NCBI GenBank assembly: GCA_900617975.1
Contig: UZAE01000438.1
Coordinates: forward strand, 1 to 23,406
DNA length: 23,406 nucleotides
Direction: 5' to 3'
From: Rodentolepis nana
Lineage: Eukaryota; Platyhelminthes; Cestoda; Cyclophyllidea; Hymenolepididae
Of the stretch, positions 8,890 through 19,735 are shown piece after piece. Below the pieces are notes generated by a model that was given only the letters and a program-made list of their open reading frames with translations, did no database searches and was not told the DNA's origin. The first letter of the stretch is position 1; every line of letters begins with the position of its first letter. A program made the translations under genes and the position numbers.

Positions 8890-9445
8890 TCCCTTCATAT
8901 TAAATTTAATGAATTACTTCAATGTCATTTAGTTGCGCATACAAATACATGAGGGTGTATATAGATAATTATTTACCTTTAAGTTGAATAAGACATTTCA
9001 TTAAAACCTCCTCAAGGTGAACACAACTTGCCTGCTTAATTTAGCATAAAAGAACCAGAGAATCGATGGGCTCGAATCGGTAATATATACCACTTGACCT
9101 TAACGCGCTTAATCTGCTAAGAATTCTAGTAGCTTTGTTAGTTTCAGGAGTCTTTTCAATCAAGTTAGAACCTGTCTCGGCGATTTCTAAGAAATGTCAA
9201 GGGAAATATTAATTGCGCTTTATAATTCATATAATTATTCTTGGGTTGTTGCAATTATTTACAATTAAAGTTTAAATTCAAAATGCGTCAACAGTTTTCG
9301 CATTGATAAAACTTTCGAACCCCATCGTTTTACAGCATACAACTTTTATCGATAAGAATGACTGTCATCCTGGGTGTTAATAAAAATGAAGAGAAATTTT
9401 ACCACTGCCTGTTAAATTTGATGTACAGACACTAAATATGCAAAA
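8890..9445. repeat. Upstream repeat block, copy R1
   Basis: Two parts match other blocks. Near 8920-8970 (acatgagggtgtatatagat) resembles 9960-10005 (acatgtatgaaggtatctat). Near 9355-9437 (tgtcatcctggg ... gttaaatttgatgtacagac) resembles 10165-10234 and 15540-15606. The order of the parts is the same as in the block that runs into unit 2, so R1 looks like an older copy of a gene-upstream region. Confidence 0.5.
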
Positions 9446-9733
9446 TAACAACCCAAATAATTAAATTTAATGTAAGTAAATCCAACTACGCTGTCTATAT
9501 TTTAAAAAGGATTTAAAATTTTTAGCGAAATTTTGCCACATCTGTTCGCAGTATTTAAAAATGTCTTGTTTGCCATAAGACAGAATATATGGAAAATATG
9601 TAACTAATACTAATGCGATATTTGCAATGTGATTTTAACATTCGGCCTCGGAGTTGAATGCGTTAGAGATGAAGTTCAGTGGTGCGTGCAGTTGCATCTC
9701 AGCCAATCCGCTTTCAATAAACAACCTGCAATT

Positions 9734-9856
9734 ATGTTTTACCTAACTACGAGATTCCTATTATTGACGCAAGCACTTGCACTCAGTTTTTGTACAATAA
9801 ACAAAATTATATTGGCAAATATTCGGTTATTTCATACGTCAGAACAGGGAGGATAA
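9734..9856 (+). CDS. Possible orphan signal-peptide exon
   Basis: A 40-codon frame begins MFYLTTRFLLLTQALALSFC, a convincing signal-peptide shape, and stops at 9854-9856. It lies some 300 bp after the R1 block. Unit 2 likewise begins after the equivalent R2 block with a signal peptide ending in FC. The rest does not align clearly with exon 1 of the family, and no downstream exons were found before R2. It may be the leftover first exon of a lost copy, or chance. Confidence 0.2.
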   Translation: MFYLTTRFLLLTQALALSFCTINKIILANIRLFHTSEQGG

Positions 9857-9894
9857 AGAATACTCAATCAAAACGCAAATTAATGTGAAATAAG

Positions 9895-10680
9895 TAATTA
9901 AATGTATATTTAATTTCTTCCATTTAAAAATTTATTCATTAGTTTCATTCTTCGTTTACATTCAGTTGGGCATAAACATGTATGAAGGTATCTATCGATA
10001 ATTGTGCGTTATAATTAAAGCCATTATATATGAGTAATCATAAATGTAACCAGTTTAAACATAAATTTTTGTTGAGGCAACGATTGCTGTAGAAATGAAC
10101 AATGAAAAACGAATATAAATTCGATTTAGAGTAACAATTAATTGAAATTGTTTACGTAAAATTGATTATCACCATGGATATAAACAAGAAAGAAAACAAA
10201 TTTATCTTGGCCTCTTTTAGTTGATGTACAGATAATAAATAACAAGTTTCAATCAAACATTGTAGTTCATTTTGAATTTCAAAATGCAATTTTAATATAT
10301 TCGAACTATTAGATCTCAACAAAACAACAAATTCGTGCTACTTTCTCAACCAACGTAATCACAATGTGAATCTACAAAATTTAAATATTTAGACTTCATT
10401 TGCAAACACTATTGCGGAAAATTTTTTAATTTGAGTTTTTTTTAGACGCTAAGCCTTTACATAATTTTGCGGCATAACCTCACAAAGCATAAATTATAAT
10501 TAAACTCTGACTGAATTGAGTTAAATTTGGGAATTGAGAAAACTTTTTATCCCTTCTTGGTCCTAATTAGGGTGATGAAATTACGACATAGATTTTGTTG
10601 ACTTTGTCTTTTTAAATACCAATTAAAAGGTTCAAATTTATCTATTTATTATATCATGTCAATCAATTTTATGATAAACA
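9895..10680. repeat. Upstream repeat block R2, directly before unit 2
   Basis: Contains text matching R1 (9960-10005; 10165-10234). A longer part, 10450-10665 (gacgctaagcctttac ... ttgtctttttaaataccaa ... ttcaaatttatctatttatt), matches 15950-16190 in the same order. It ends about 70 bp before the start codon of unit 2, so it probably contains that gene's upstream region. No ORF of interest. Confidence 0.6.
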
Positions 10681-10740
10681 GTTGATGGAGAGAATCGGTA
10701 CATATAGCACAAAAGCCAACTTTGAAACGCGAAATTGCAA

Positions 10741-12896
10741 ATGATCTTTACTCTGCTCACTTTAACTTTGTTGCTAATAGAAGCCTTTTGTGTGAAGGAG
10801 TGCTCAGAAATGTCAGACGTACTTTGTTCACGACTCGTCATAACACCAAGTGGCAAAACAGAACCTTTAAGATTTTATGTGGGAGAATTACAAGTAAAAA
10901 TGTTTGGCTTCATATTCTTTAATTTTATTTCCTCTTTTAGCGCATCGTTGCAGATGAGAGTTCCATTTCGATTGAAAATGGTTTTTGCTTTATGGAAGGG
11001 AAAGTGATTGGAGAACCTTGTAATAAAGGATCTGGTAGAAATTTTTATTTTACACTCGAAACAACTTATCGTCGGCCTTTTATAGGATATGTCAATATTA
11101 CAATCAATGAAGCTGAGAACTTCAAAACACTGGTTGTCGCTGGAAGCAAGTGCTATTGCACTGCGACATTTGCCCCAAAGTGCGAATTCAAACCTGCTAA
11201 ATTTGGTCAGAAGGGCACTTAAGTTATAGCTTATTTTAAAAAAGGAAATAGTAATCTTTATATCATAAACTCGAGAGCATATATTTTCCCAATTTTAGGT
11301 GAATTAATGCTGGAAACTTCGTTACCCTTTGCTCGATTTGTAAGAGGACATTGCTATGTCAATATTAGGTTTTCTGTACACGGATTAAATTCAACTTCAG
11401 AGGTGAGTTTATTTATCAATTTGTTTGCAACATCAACGTTCGATTCGATTGTGACTTGCGCTCAATTGTTTTTTATATTAACTAACTTAAATTTAACTAA
11501 TTCAAGGTCTTTTTGTACGAGGAGAGCGAATTGCTATGTTCTTGGGAGGGAATGTTTTTGGCTACAAATCGAAACATTATAAATTGTGGTAAAGATGCTG
11601 AATTGCAATTAAGGCTAGATTTTCTCAACCTTATTCAATTTTTTTCTTAACTCGATAGTGAACCTAACCGAAAACACGGAAAAAGATAAACTTGAATTCA
11701 GCTTTGACTATGAACGAGATGGAGAGGAAAATAGTACCAATTTTTTCATTGAATGTGAAAGGTCCAAAATTGGGATTTCTGTCTACTGGATGCTGCAAGG
11801 TATTACCTCCTCTGAAAGTAAAATTTATTTATTGACTAATTTCCTTGAAACTAAAGATATCAGAACGTTTCAGGCCCTTCCATTGATGTAGTAAAATGCA
11901 AAAGTGGGTTTCAATCTTTCATTTCAATACTTTTCCTTATTAGTTGACAATTATATTTATGTTTTTAAATAAAATATGCTACTACTTCTACAACAACAAG
12001 GGTGTTGCTCAAAAAATAGGAATTTAATTTGTTAATAATAATATTTATAGCATTTCAAATTAAAACTCTATGCCTCGATGTGTAATTAAATTAAACTTAA
12101 AAATTAATATTGACATAAGAAGACATTAGATTATTAAAAACAAGTACAGGAAATATAAAACACACGACTTTCTTACTTATAAATCATTTTCTACCTCTTT
12201 TAATAATAATTTTCATTTTTATTTCATTTAGGATTATTAAAATTCTGAATATTTAAGTCCATGAGTTTTGAAGCAAAATAAAAATAAAAATTAAAGTTGA
12301 ACCATCCTACATTTTTTATTGAATATTTTTGTTCAATATTTAGGGGAAAATAAAACTCTGATCAAAACGATTCGAATCTGTAAAACTAATCAGTTAAACC
12401 CTGGAAACTTGACACTTTCTGAGGGCGTCATCATTTCCACGACTAACAGTGCTGGTAAGACCGTATTTATATCCCTCCTGAGATGAGTATTCGACAACTA
12501 GCAAATTGACTTCTGAGTTGAGTCAATGATTTTAGAAACTATCTATTGTTTTTAAGAATTTATTATCAAAAGACGAGTAACGCACAATGCCCTATTATCA
12601 TTTTTAAAGTATTTAATTATTGATACAATTCAAAGAAAATTAGTTTGCACTCGTTCAAAACTATGCTATTTCCTAATTATTAATTTATGTTCAAAGCAGC
12701 ACACACAACTGAAAGTATATTTACAAGCAAGTTACTCGTTTTTGTCTTTAGCAAATTTTTTTTATTTCTATTTATTTATTTCAATTATTTACTACATCTT
12801 TTGTTCCTTGCGTTATTCAGTTCTTCTTGGATTTATACAATGGATTCTCAAATAATCACAGTGGTCAAGAAACGTTTTCCGAAGTTATTAATTTAA
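10741..12896 (+). CDS. Unit 2: intact ten-exon Cys-rich secreted protein, unknown family
   Basis: Exons: 10741-10893, 10941-11034, 11086-11205, 11299-11402, 11507-11588, 11659-11799, 11874-11903, 12344-12454, 12700-12730, 12821-12896. Every intron is GT-AG, phases match throughout, and the product is 313 aa. Exon lengths of 153, 120, 104, 82 and 30 nt equal those of unit 1 although the protein sequences have diverged strongly, which argues that the model and the purifying constraint are real. The signal peptide is MIFTLLTLTLLLIEAFC. Cys shared with unit 1 lie in LCSR, GFC, EPC, KCYC, PKCEF, LLCSW, INC and VKC. N-glycosylation sites are many: VNIT, LNST, VNLT, ENST, ENKT and GNLT. Exon 8 (111 nt) replaces the short Thr-rich exons of unit 1. 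Location: extracellular. Function unknown; receptor, effector and immune roles are all possible. Confidence 0.75.
12731..12820 (+). other. Unit 2 terminal intron, 90 nt, open and strongly hydrophobic if retained
   Basis: Bounded by GTTACT and attcag, this segment is exactly 30 codons, has no stop in frame, and rejoins the last exon in the same frame. Retained, it encodes a run of Phe, Leu, Ile, Val and Tyr long enough for a membrane span, giving 343 aa. Spliced, it gives a 313-aa secreted form. The hydrophobicity may be a by-product of a T-rich intron. Confidence 0.4.
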
Positions 12897-13699
12897 AAAT
12901 GACATACTTTTAAACAAATCAATTTATTTATTTAATGACGCCTTATTTTCTGTCAAAAAACCAAATCCTTTTGCCGAATTAACTCGCGAATTATTCTCAA
13001 AAATCATTTATTTTATCAAATTTTTAATATGTTAATGATAAATATGCCGATATGTCTTGATTATATATATATATATATATATTGAAATAATTTCTTTTGC
13101 TAAATCTACGCATGTTCGCGTAGTGTTTAACCTATGAAAGCTGTTGAAGGTACGCAGATGTTGACAAAAAATGCTGTAGCAATCGTGTTCTTTGAGATAT
13201 TGTAAATTAAACATGTGTAGAAACAAGGTGATAAAATCGATTTATTAAAAGTTAGTTTGGCAATTCAAATTCGTAATATCCTTTTTAGACATTAAGAAAG
13301 GAAACAAAGATATGCGTTGAAACAACACTATCAGATCATAACTTCCAGTTTTGTGGAAATGTTGATCTAAAAGGCTATATCAGCACCACTTCTCTCCTTT
13401 GGCCAGAAAACCTTTAGTCATCAGCATTTGAGATGAGTTATTGGGTGAATGAATGAATGAAGGAATGTAAATGGAAGAAATGAATTAATGAATTTGGAAA
13501 AAAATTACTAAGTTCTCCGATTGCGGGTGGGTGTTTTATCTCAATATTGTCAATTTCACCCTTTATGCCATTAGAGAATTGTGATGGAAATTTAAAATTT
13601 GGTCTATAATGGTGAGTTAGGGAATAAAAAAGGCCGATAATAAAAGAGATAGGACTATGAGAGAAACTTTGGGCTTCACTTGATCTCGTTTATGTTTAG
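12897..13699. other. 3' flank of unit 2 and intergenic DNA
   Basis: No gene seen. Contains a (TA)n microsatellite at 13062-13082 and a degenerate gaat/aatg repeat at about 13447-13495. The minus ORF at 13226-13032 runs into the TA repeat (IYIYIY) and is not credible. Confidence 0.5.
13062..13082. repeat. (TA)n microsatellite
   Basis: Ten and a half uninterrupted TA units. Confidence 0.9.
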
Positions 13700-14000
13700 T
13701 TTAACGCATGTTCCTTGAATTACGTCTAATATGCCAACTGTGTATTTATGAAATGGGACGATGTGTACACCTTTCAGTGGCGGAACCTAATTGTCTTCAC
13801 TCCGAGCATCTTAATAGACCACTCAATATTCGCGACGGGAGATGTGTTCTCAGACCTCTTTTGAGCAATTTCGGAAACGAAATAGGAATTTCTGTCTGAC
13901 ATGAAGAAGTCCTGTCGTCATGGGGAGTTTTCAATTGACTAACTTTGACAGAAACACCAAGTTGAAATCGATTTTTAAAACTGGAGAAATGATTCATCGT
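13700..14000. repeat. Dispersed repeat, copy 2 (partner at 7970-8340)
   Basis: See the partner entry: the best-matching part is 13846-13960. Minus-strand frames 14084-13797 and 14224-14042 overlap in different phases and could together be debris of one old coding region, perhaps a transposable element. No domain is recognised. Confidence 0.5.
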
Positions 14001-14224
14001 TAACTCCAAGTTGCTCATCATTTGATACACTTCAACATATTCTACCTGAATGTCAGATACTGAAGTTTTTGAAAAACCTTCCAAACGACTGAATTAGCAA
14101 CAATGTGTACGTGAACTTGCACAGGAACAGGAGACAAATTATTTGCCGAAGACACAAATTGTATATTCTGTATGAATTCTTTTAATTTACTGACCTCAAT
14201 CATTTGGACTGTTTGTGCTTGCAA

Positions 14225-15499
14225 GCTTTAGGAAATACGACAATGCAAGAAATATCTTTTCAAATGAATCGTTTCGCCTACCACCCCTGCAGTTAAAATA
14301 CCCTTGTCAATATAACCTGCGTTATGTACTTTTTAATGCAAGTAGAGAGATTGTTTTAGAATATCGCAATTTTTCAAAAAATAAATTTTAAAATTGATGT
14401 TGCATTTCTAACCTGAGAAGTGAAAATAATAGTAGTGCACTGGTAGATCTTATCATATCCTTAGAAGATTACAATTTCGCTCTGTAATTTTACTATTCCA
14501 AACAATAAATCAGTGATCAATCAGAGGCTACAATTGATGAGCTGTCATGACGATGTAAATACTGGAAATTCTGATTCTCTCACTGTTCTTCTACCTTTCT
14601 TACATTTAGTAGATAACATGCTTTCGTATTAAATATTCTTTTCAACAAGCTACTATTTGAGAGAGGACTTATTAAAATGACAAACTCATAGTTGGATTTC
14701 TAGTCAACAAAATTCAACAAGTAGGTCGTTTTCTGCTGGATGACGAAGCCCGATTCGTGGAATTTCTACGTCACCATTCCAACGCTGGCGTTTGTTGTTC
14801 GGGAAGACCGCAAGCGGCAATATCATGGTGTTTTGTGGCCAAAGTGGAATAAGGATTGGATGAAAATAGGGTTTGAAACTGATTTAAAGATGCAAAAAAA
14901 ATGTCTCTGAATGTGCAAGCTACGTTTCCCATTGATTTATTCGTGAGCCTACCGCAACCTTTGAATTAATGGAATAATTGTTTTGCCTCTTGATCATGGT
15001 TTACACTGGATTTCCCTCAGTGGTGTCGGTGTCATCACAGTATCGACGAGGCCAACACTTTTTCAAATGAAATAGGAGGAAAGGTGATCAAAACCACATG
15101 CATTAGGTATCTTTAATCATTCAATAGAGAATAAATGCGATTTAAAAGCAACAAGAGGTTACCATGGATGAATTTTGACTAAGGCTAAGAAGAAAACGGC
15201 AACTTAATCTAGCCAGGCATCATTCTCGAGTTACAGAATTATAAGTGGCATCATACAATTCAGGCAATGCACTCCAAGAAATTGAAAATAATACCGCGCG
15301 TCTAAGTCTTGAGTGTAAGAAGAAGAGAATTGATATGTGCGCTAAATATTAGAGCAGAATAATTTATGCAGCAATTGGCAACTGAAGGCAACGTTGGAAT
15401 TAAGATGAAATTTAAGTTGTCCGTTATAATTCATGCGAATTTTATGGTAATTCAAAATTTATTTGTTTAACAACAGCAGATGCAAAAAGAGGACTTTAC
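14225..15499. other. Intergenic, with a weak dispersed repeat
   Basis: Bases 14655-14745 resemble 3331-3420. Directly after, 14735-14780 is locally GC-richer and reads openly on the + strand (LDDEARFVEFLRHHS) but is bounded by stops, so it may be an old coding fragment. Nothing else is identified. Confidence 0.35.
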
Positions 15500-16195
15500 G
15501 GACCACATTAATTTACAATCTAATATTTTCCATAAAATTTATTGTCATCATGAATATAAACGAAAAGGAAACAGATTTATCGCCGCCTGTTATAGTTGAT
15601 GTACTAAAAATTACATAAAATGTGTTGTGTACTTTTTTAGCAAAACCATGGCTGTTAGTTTTAAACCCAAAATGTTGCTTTAAACAGATTTCTACATACT
15701 GTTTACTAGGTACCAAAACAAATACAATAATAAATAAATATTTGACTTTTCAAAAATCAGTTCAAATATATGACAATTCAATAATATTTTCATCGGTTCG
15801 AAAAATGAACAAAGTCATGCTACCTTCACAATTAATTAAATCACATCTTGATTTCGCAAATTATTCTTTTATATTTGAAGTCAAAAATACTGAAAAAATC
15901 TTTATTTCTTCATTTTCAAATTGAATTGTCAAACATATTTTTAACTCGATTTTTCTAAGGACTTTTATAACTTTTACTGCATAATCTCAGAAAGCATGAA
16001 TTGTAAATAAACTCTGAATGAATTGAATTACATTTGCTGGCTGAATTATTGCATTCGAAAGCGAATTGAAACTAATGTTTAATACATCTCAAACCCCGTT
16101 AAATTTTCGAAATTGTGTCAATAGATGTTGGTGAACTTGTCTTTTTAAGCACCAACAAAATTTTTCAAATTTATTTATTTATTGAATTGCGAATG
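15500..16195. repeat. Upstream repeat block R3, separated from any intact gene
   Basis: Matches R2 in two parts: 15535-15606 with 10160-10234 (atataaac then gaaa then aaacag or aaacaa then atttatc) and 15950-16190 with 10450-10665. In R2 the gene begins about 70 bp later. Here the next gene copy (unit 3) starts 1.75 kb downstream, after the unrelated block A. R3 is therefore either the upstream part of a lost copy or was separated from unit 3 by insertion. The two overlapping ORFs at 15513-15924 have no support. Confidence 0.55.
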
Positions 16196-16239
16196 CAGAG
16201 GATTATTGTATGGTTCGTCTGCAACGTGTTAGTTGATTG

Positions 16240-17450
16240 ATTCATTTTTAGGCGCATAATAACAAAGAAATGCCATTAATGAAAATCACCGTAATTCGAA
16301 TTCATTTGTTTGAATGTAATCTGCGTCAACCATTTTGTCTTCACTGATGGTTCAGGTCTGAGCAATAAAATTTTATTTATTTATTTATTTCACTCCCCAG
16401 TAAGAAGAGACTTTAAACACTACCATTCATTGCTCAAAAAACCTTTCAGTTGATGTGACAGTTGAAGGCTTACAGATGTCTAAATTATTATGAATTCCCA
16501 GGATTTCAAACATTTTAAAGAAATGGACTTTTTCTGCCAATATACTTTATGAAAATCACAATAAAAATGTCAGTCAAGTATCTCTAATTTCCATAAAAAT
16601 ATTTGATTGAATGTAATCTAGAAAGCAATGTTAGTCCTGTTGTTAAAATTTTTGATTAATAGAGCTTTAATCACATCGATCAAACTCGGGTACATTTATG
16701 AAAGACCAAATGAACTTCAGCGTTTGATTAATAAAACATGACAAATAAAATAAATAAGTAAACGCTGATATTTTATCTAGAAAAACTATTAATACCCTGT
16801 GTAAAAACGAAATAGCGTATTTAGATAAATTAATGGTGCATTAACTATAAATAGCAATAATTGAGTGCAGTGTAGTCACCGAAATAAGACTACCAGCATA
16901 TAATAAGTCATTTGTTGAGCATAATTAATTTTTGAGTGATTAATAAGATAGCAAATAAGAAAATGATAAAAGAGTGTATTTAACAATTTTGAATTAGTCT
17001 TTTCTAAGTTTTATTATTAATTATTTTTAACATCTCAAATACAAATAGGGTATGTTCGATGGGCATTTAAATCAGATAGATTCAATAATGAGGGCTTTTT
17101 ATCTTGGATAAGAACCTTCTTCCTTCAATAATTTAGAATTGAACTTGTAATTTAAATCTTCAACCAAGTTGTTAGTGGGCGAAAGTATGTCAGTCTAATT
17201 AGTAAGAGTAACATTTGCATTTGGCCATAGGTTAATTTCGTTTGTGGCACTCCATATTTGATAATGCGATTTCGGCACTAAAATAAGCTTCCTAATAAGA
17301 ATTATTCATTTATTATTTTTAAATTGGTTTCTTCTTTGCAACGCACGGTGTCCACTAGCAGGTTGACCTAAAAGAGCACTATGCAAGCCAAAACAAAGCG
17401 TGAAACTGCTTAGTGAACACCATCTTGAAAGTACCATTAACGTAAAATTG
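16240..17450. repeat. Segmental duplication block A, upstream of unit 3 (partner 20610-22065)
   Basis: Ordered matches include taatgaaaatcac(c/t)gtaat (16268 and 20642), agcgtttg(a/g)ttaataaaa (16718 and 21307), cctcaataatttag or cttcaataatttag (17126 and 21757), taacatttgcat (17210 and 21828), and caagccaaaacaa then accatcttg then caccattaacgtaa (17385-17445 and 22003-22065). No gene is present. A (ttta)n run lies at about 16370-16390. Confidence 0.7.
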
Positions 17451-17882
17451 TGCTAAGTTTGGCACATCCATTCAGGCATTGCAACGCGGTCAACTCTACT
17501 TGGCATACTTAATTACTTCCCATCCGGGCAACCTGATTCAATGAATCGATTTAGATTTGAATTCATATTCTTTTTACTACAAACACATAAATGATTATTG
17601 TCACAAATATATGAATATCTAGAATTGTTCTGCAATGCACATATCACAATAAGAGGCATTTTGTCACTTTGTAGGCTTTCCATGATGTTTGCAATTTTTT
17701 AACATAAAAGGACCTCAAACATTGGCGACAAGCACTTTTTCCGCTCAAAAAATTATTTACCATTCCTAAAATTAAGTCCAGTTTTGAGTATTCAGTTCCC
17801 GTTATATTGATATTTCGTGTATATTTTTTATTCTTGAAGGCCTTATTCGTATTGACCCTATTATACACTTGTGTGGTATTTG

Positions 17883-17915
17883 ATTGGACAAGCCTACTCA
17901 TATATATTGAAATGT
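17883..17915 (+). promoter_or_regulatory. Putative core promoter remnant of unit 3
   Basis: ATTGG at 17883-17887 and tatata at 17901-17906 lie in the same arrangement as before units 1 and 4. It drives, at best, a pseudogene. Confidence 0.25.
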
Positions 17916-17944
17916 GTCAAGTTGACCACACTGTTAAAGGGCAA

Positions 17945-19383
17945 ATGATTTTTATTCTACTCATCAGTGGCCTGCTGCAAAACAGAGACTCCTCTTTAAT
18001 GAAGAGTTCAAAATTGCCCGATTCGATTTGTTCAAGGATTGTGGCAACACCATCTGGTAGATCGGAACAGATTGTTAGCAAGAGGGATTCTTCAGATATA
18101 CGCAAATAAAATTGGTTTAAATCCACAGTCACTTCTTCTTACTTGTAGAACTTTTATGTTACTGAATATGATCTGCACTCCAACCTGAGATTCTATAAGA
18201 GGGCGTGTACTAAGGATGGTTTAGAAATCGGAAGACCATGTTCTATCGAAAATGGTAGAAGCAACTTTTTTTCGCAATTAGATAACTAATCTAAGAAAAA
18301 TCTTTAAGGTTTCTACAACATTACAATTGATAAAGTCCAAAATATTGGTAAACACATTTTCTCTGTGCTTGAATAATTAATCTGAAATCTCTAAAAAATT
18401 TCTACAATATTACAATCGGTGACGTTCAGAAAATTGATCAAATTCAGTATTTGGAGAAAATTTCGTATGTGTTTTCAATTTTGATCCATTATGAAAATTC
18501 AATTATGTTCAAGAAGGTTGGATAAGCAGAAATGTAATAAATTGTTGATTGAAAGCTAACATTTGTTACATAATAGGACGCCTGATGCCACAAGTCTCAT
18601 TTCCGTTTCTTAGATTTCAAGGTGGAAAAATTCTGTCTCAATAAGGTTTTCTCAAAGGGGAACATCAGACGGCATAAAAGTTTGTGCTCATTTTGCAATA
18701 ATATTAAAATTGATTTTCTTTAAATTTTCCATTGCAAATATTCAATGAAATAAATTAGATTTTAATAAATCAACAAAGTATTCGGCAGTTATTAGTCATT
18801 AAATGTGGAGAATTTGTTTCGCCTTTTTCCTCTTACAGACCGTTTTGTTGAAAAACAGTGCTGATGTCTGCGTGTGGTTTGGAGAGAAGGTCAATAAGAC
18901 AGCAAGCAAGGAAAATTGTAGTAGGTCATTTTGAATACACCTGTTTGCGCAGATTCATTAACTTGATTCGTCACGTTTTATTGCAGAGGATCTCGTTAAA
19001 AATTCCATAATAGATCAGCTGGTTTTCACTTTCGATTATTAACGAATTGATGATGAAACCTTTACAACATTTACTATTCGAACCCGATATTCAATTATGT
19101 CAGTTACTGCCGATTGGGAGAAAGAAGGTCAGTCGTAAATGAAATGTAAATTAGTTTTCAAGACTTTATTTGATGTACTTAGAAAACTTATTCTCTTTAG
19201 GCTTGTCTCCTGACATGATTGCATACAAAAGTTTGTTTCTAGATTCATAAATGAATTTTATTATTTGAAATTCTAATAGAAATAATATTTTGAACAAATT
19301 ATGCAAATTCAAACTTAGTTGAACGAAGTTGTGTTCATCACAAATTTACTTATTTTTAGTGACGCTTACAACAACAAGCAGTG
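17945..19383 (+). pseudogene. Unit 3: broken, 3'-truncated copy of the family gene
   Basis: Recognisable exons: 17945-18097, 18149-18254, 18309 onward (disrupted), 18577 onward, 18839-18920, 18987-19127, 19201-19230, 19360-19383. Exons 1, 2, 5, 7 and 8 have exactly the lengths seen in unit 1. Defects: ATACGC instead of GT after exon 1; exon 3 and its intron duplicated, the second acceptor reading aaaaaattt in place of aaaaggttt; TGA at 18492-18494 replacing a conserved Cys codon; a 1-nt loss in exon 4 near 18626-18631 leading to an early stop; and TAA at about 19039 in exon 6. Similarity to unit 1 ends near 19735, so the last two exons are missing. Confidence 0.85.
18255..18512 (+). repeat. 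Internal duplication of intron 2 plus exon 3 in unit 3
   Basis: The first copy (18255-18350) has a diverged intron but a working acceptor. The second (about 18351-18512) is close to the same segment of unit 1, with shared ctctgtgcttgaataattaa and tctacaatattacaat. The difference in age suggests that unequal exchange or conversion with a unit 1-like copy made a mosaic. Confidence 0.6.
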
Positions 19384-19735
19384 GTGAGTTGACAATCAAA
19401 TTCATCGTTTCTATTGTCTTGAAAAACCATCCGAGTTTAGTCAGATCCCTCAGTGGTTGATAACAAAACTTATAAATTAATAAATATTAACTGACTTTTA
19501 TTTAAATAGTTAGAAATTCATATTGTAAAATCACGTATTATAAACGTGGTTTGTTGTAAGGACCATTCTTTGTAAATTTAAGTGCTTTATAACAAATGGA
19601 CCAACTTACTCTAATTTTAACTGACCACTTCACATTCATTGCGACTGTTTCTATTAATTAACCAATAAATATTATGTACAAAGTTAAGACTGAAATTCTA
19701 AAATAATTTATTGATTTGTGTTGTTATTATATTGC
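19384..19735. repeat. Unit 3 downstream intron, matching unit 1 2338-2690
   Basis: Aligns with unit 1 intron 9, with shared agtcagatccctcagtgg and ctttataacaaatggaccaa. It includes the hairpin position at 19528-19552: AAATCACGT pairs with ACGTGGTTT around 7 bases, with one T opposite G. Similarity breaks off near 19735, before the penultimate exon. Confidence 0.7.

Noticed and set aside
10659..10856. 65-aa minus ORF overlapping unit 2 exon 1
   Set aside because: Shadow of the signal-peptide exon on the opposite strand.
11035..11085. Reading unit 2 exons 2 and 3 as one continuous exon, as the open frame allows
   Set aside because: The 51-nt segment is open, but it has gtagaa and tttatag ends at the exact position of an intron in units 1, 3 and 4. 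A spliced intron is preferred, though retention would keep the frame.
13032..13226. 64-aa minus ORF ending in IYIYIY
   Set aside because: Its end is the TA microsatellite; no other support.
15513..15924. Overlapping 67-aa (-) and 100-aa (+) ORFs
   Set aside because: They sit in the R3 repeat block; the homologous stretch in R2 does not keep either frame.
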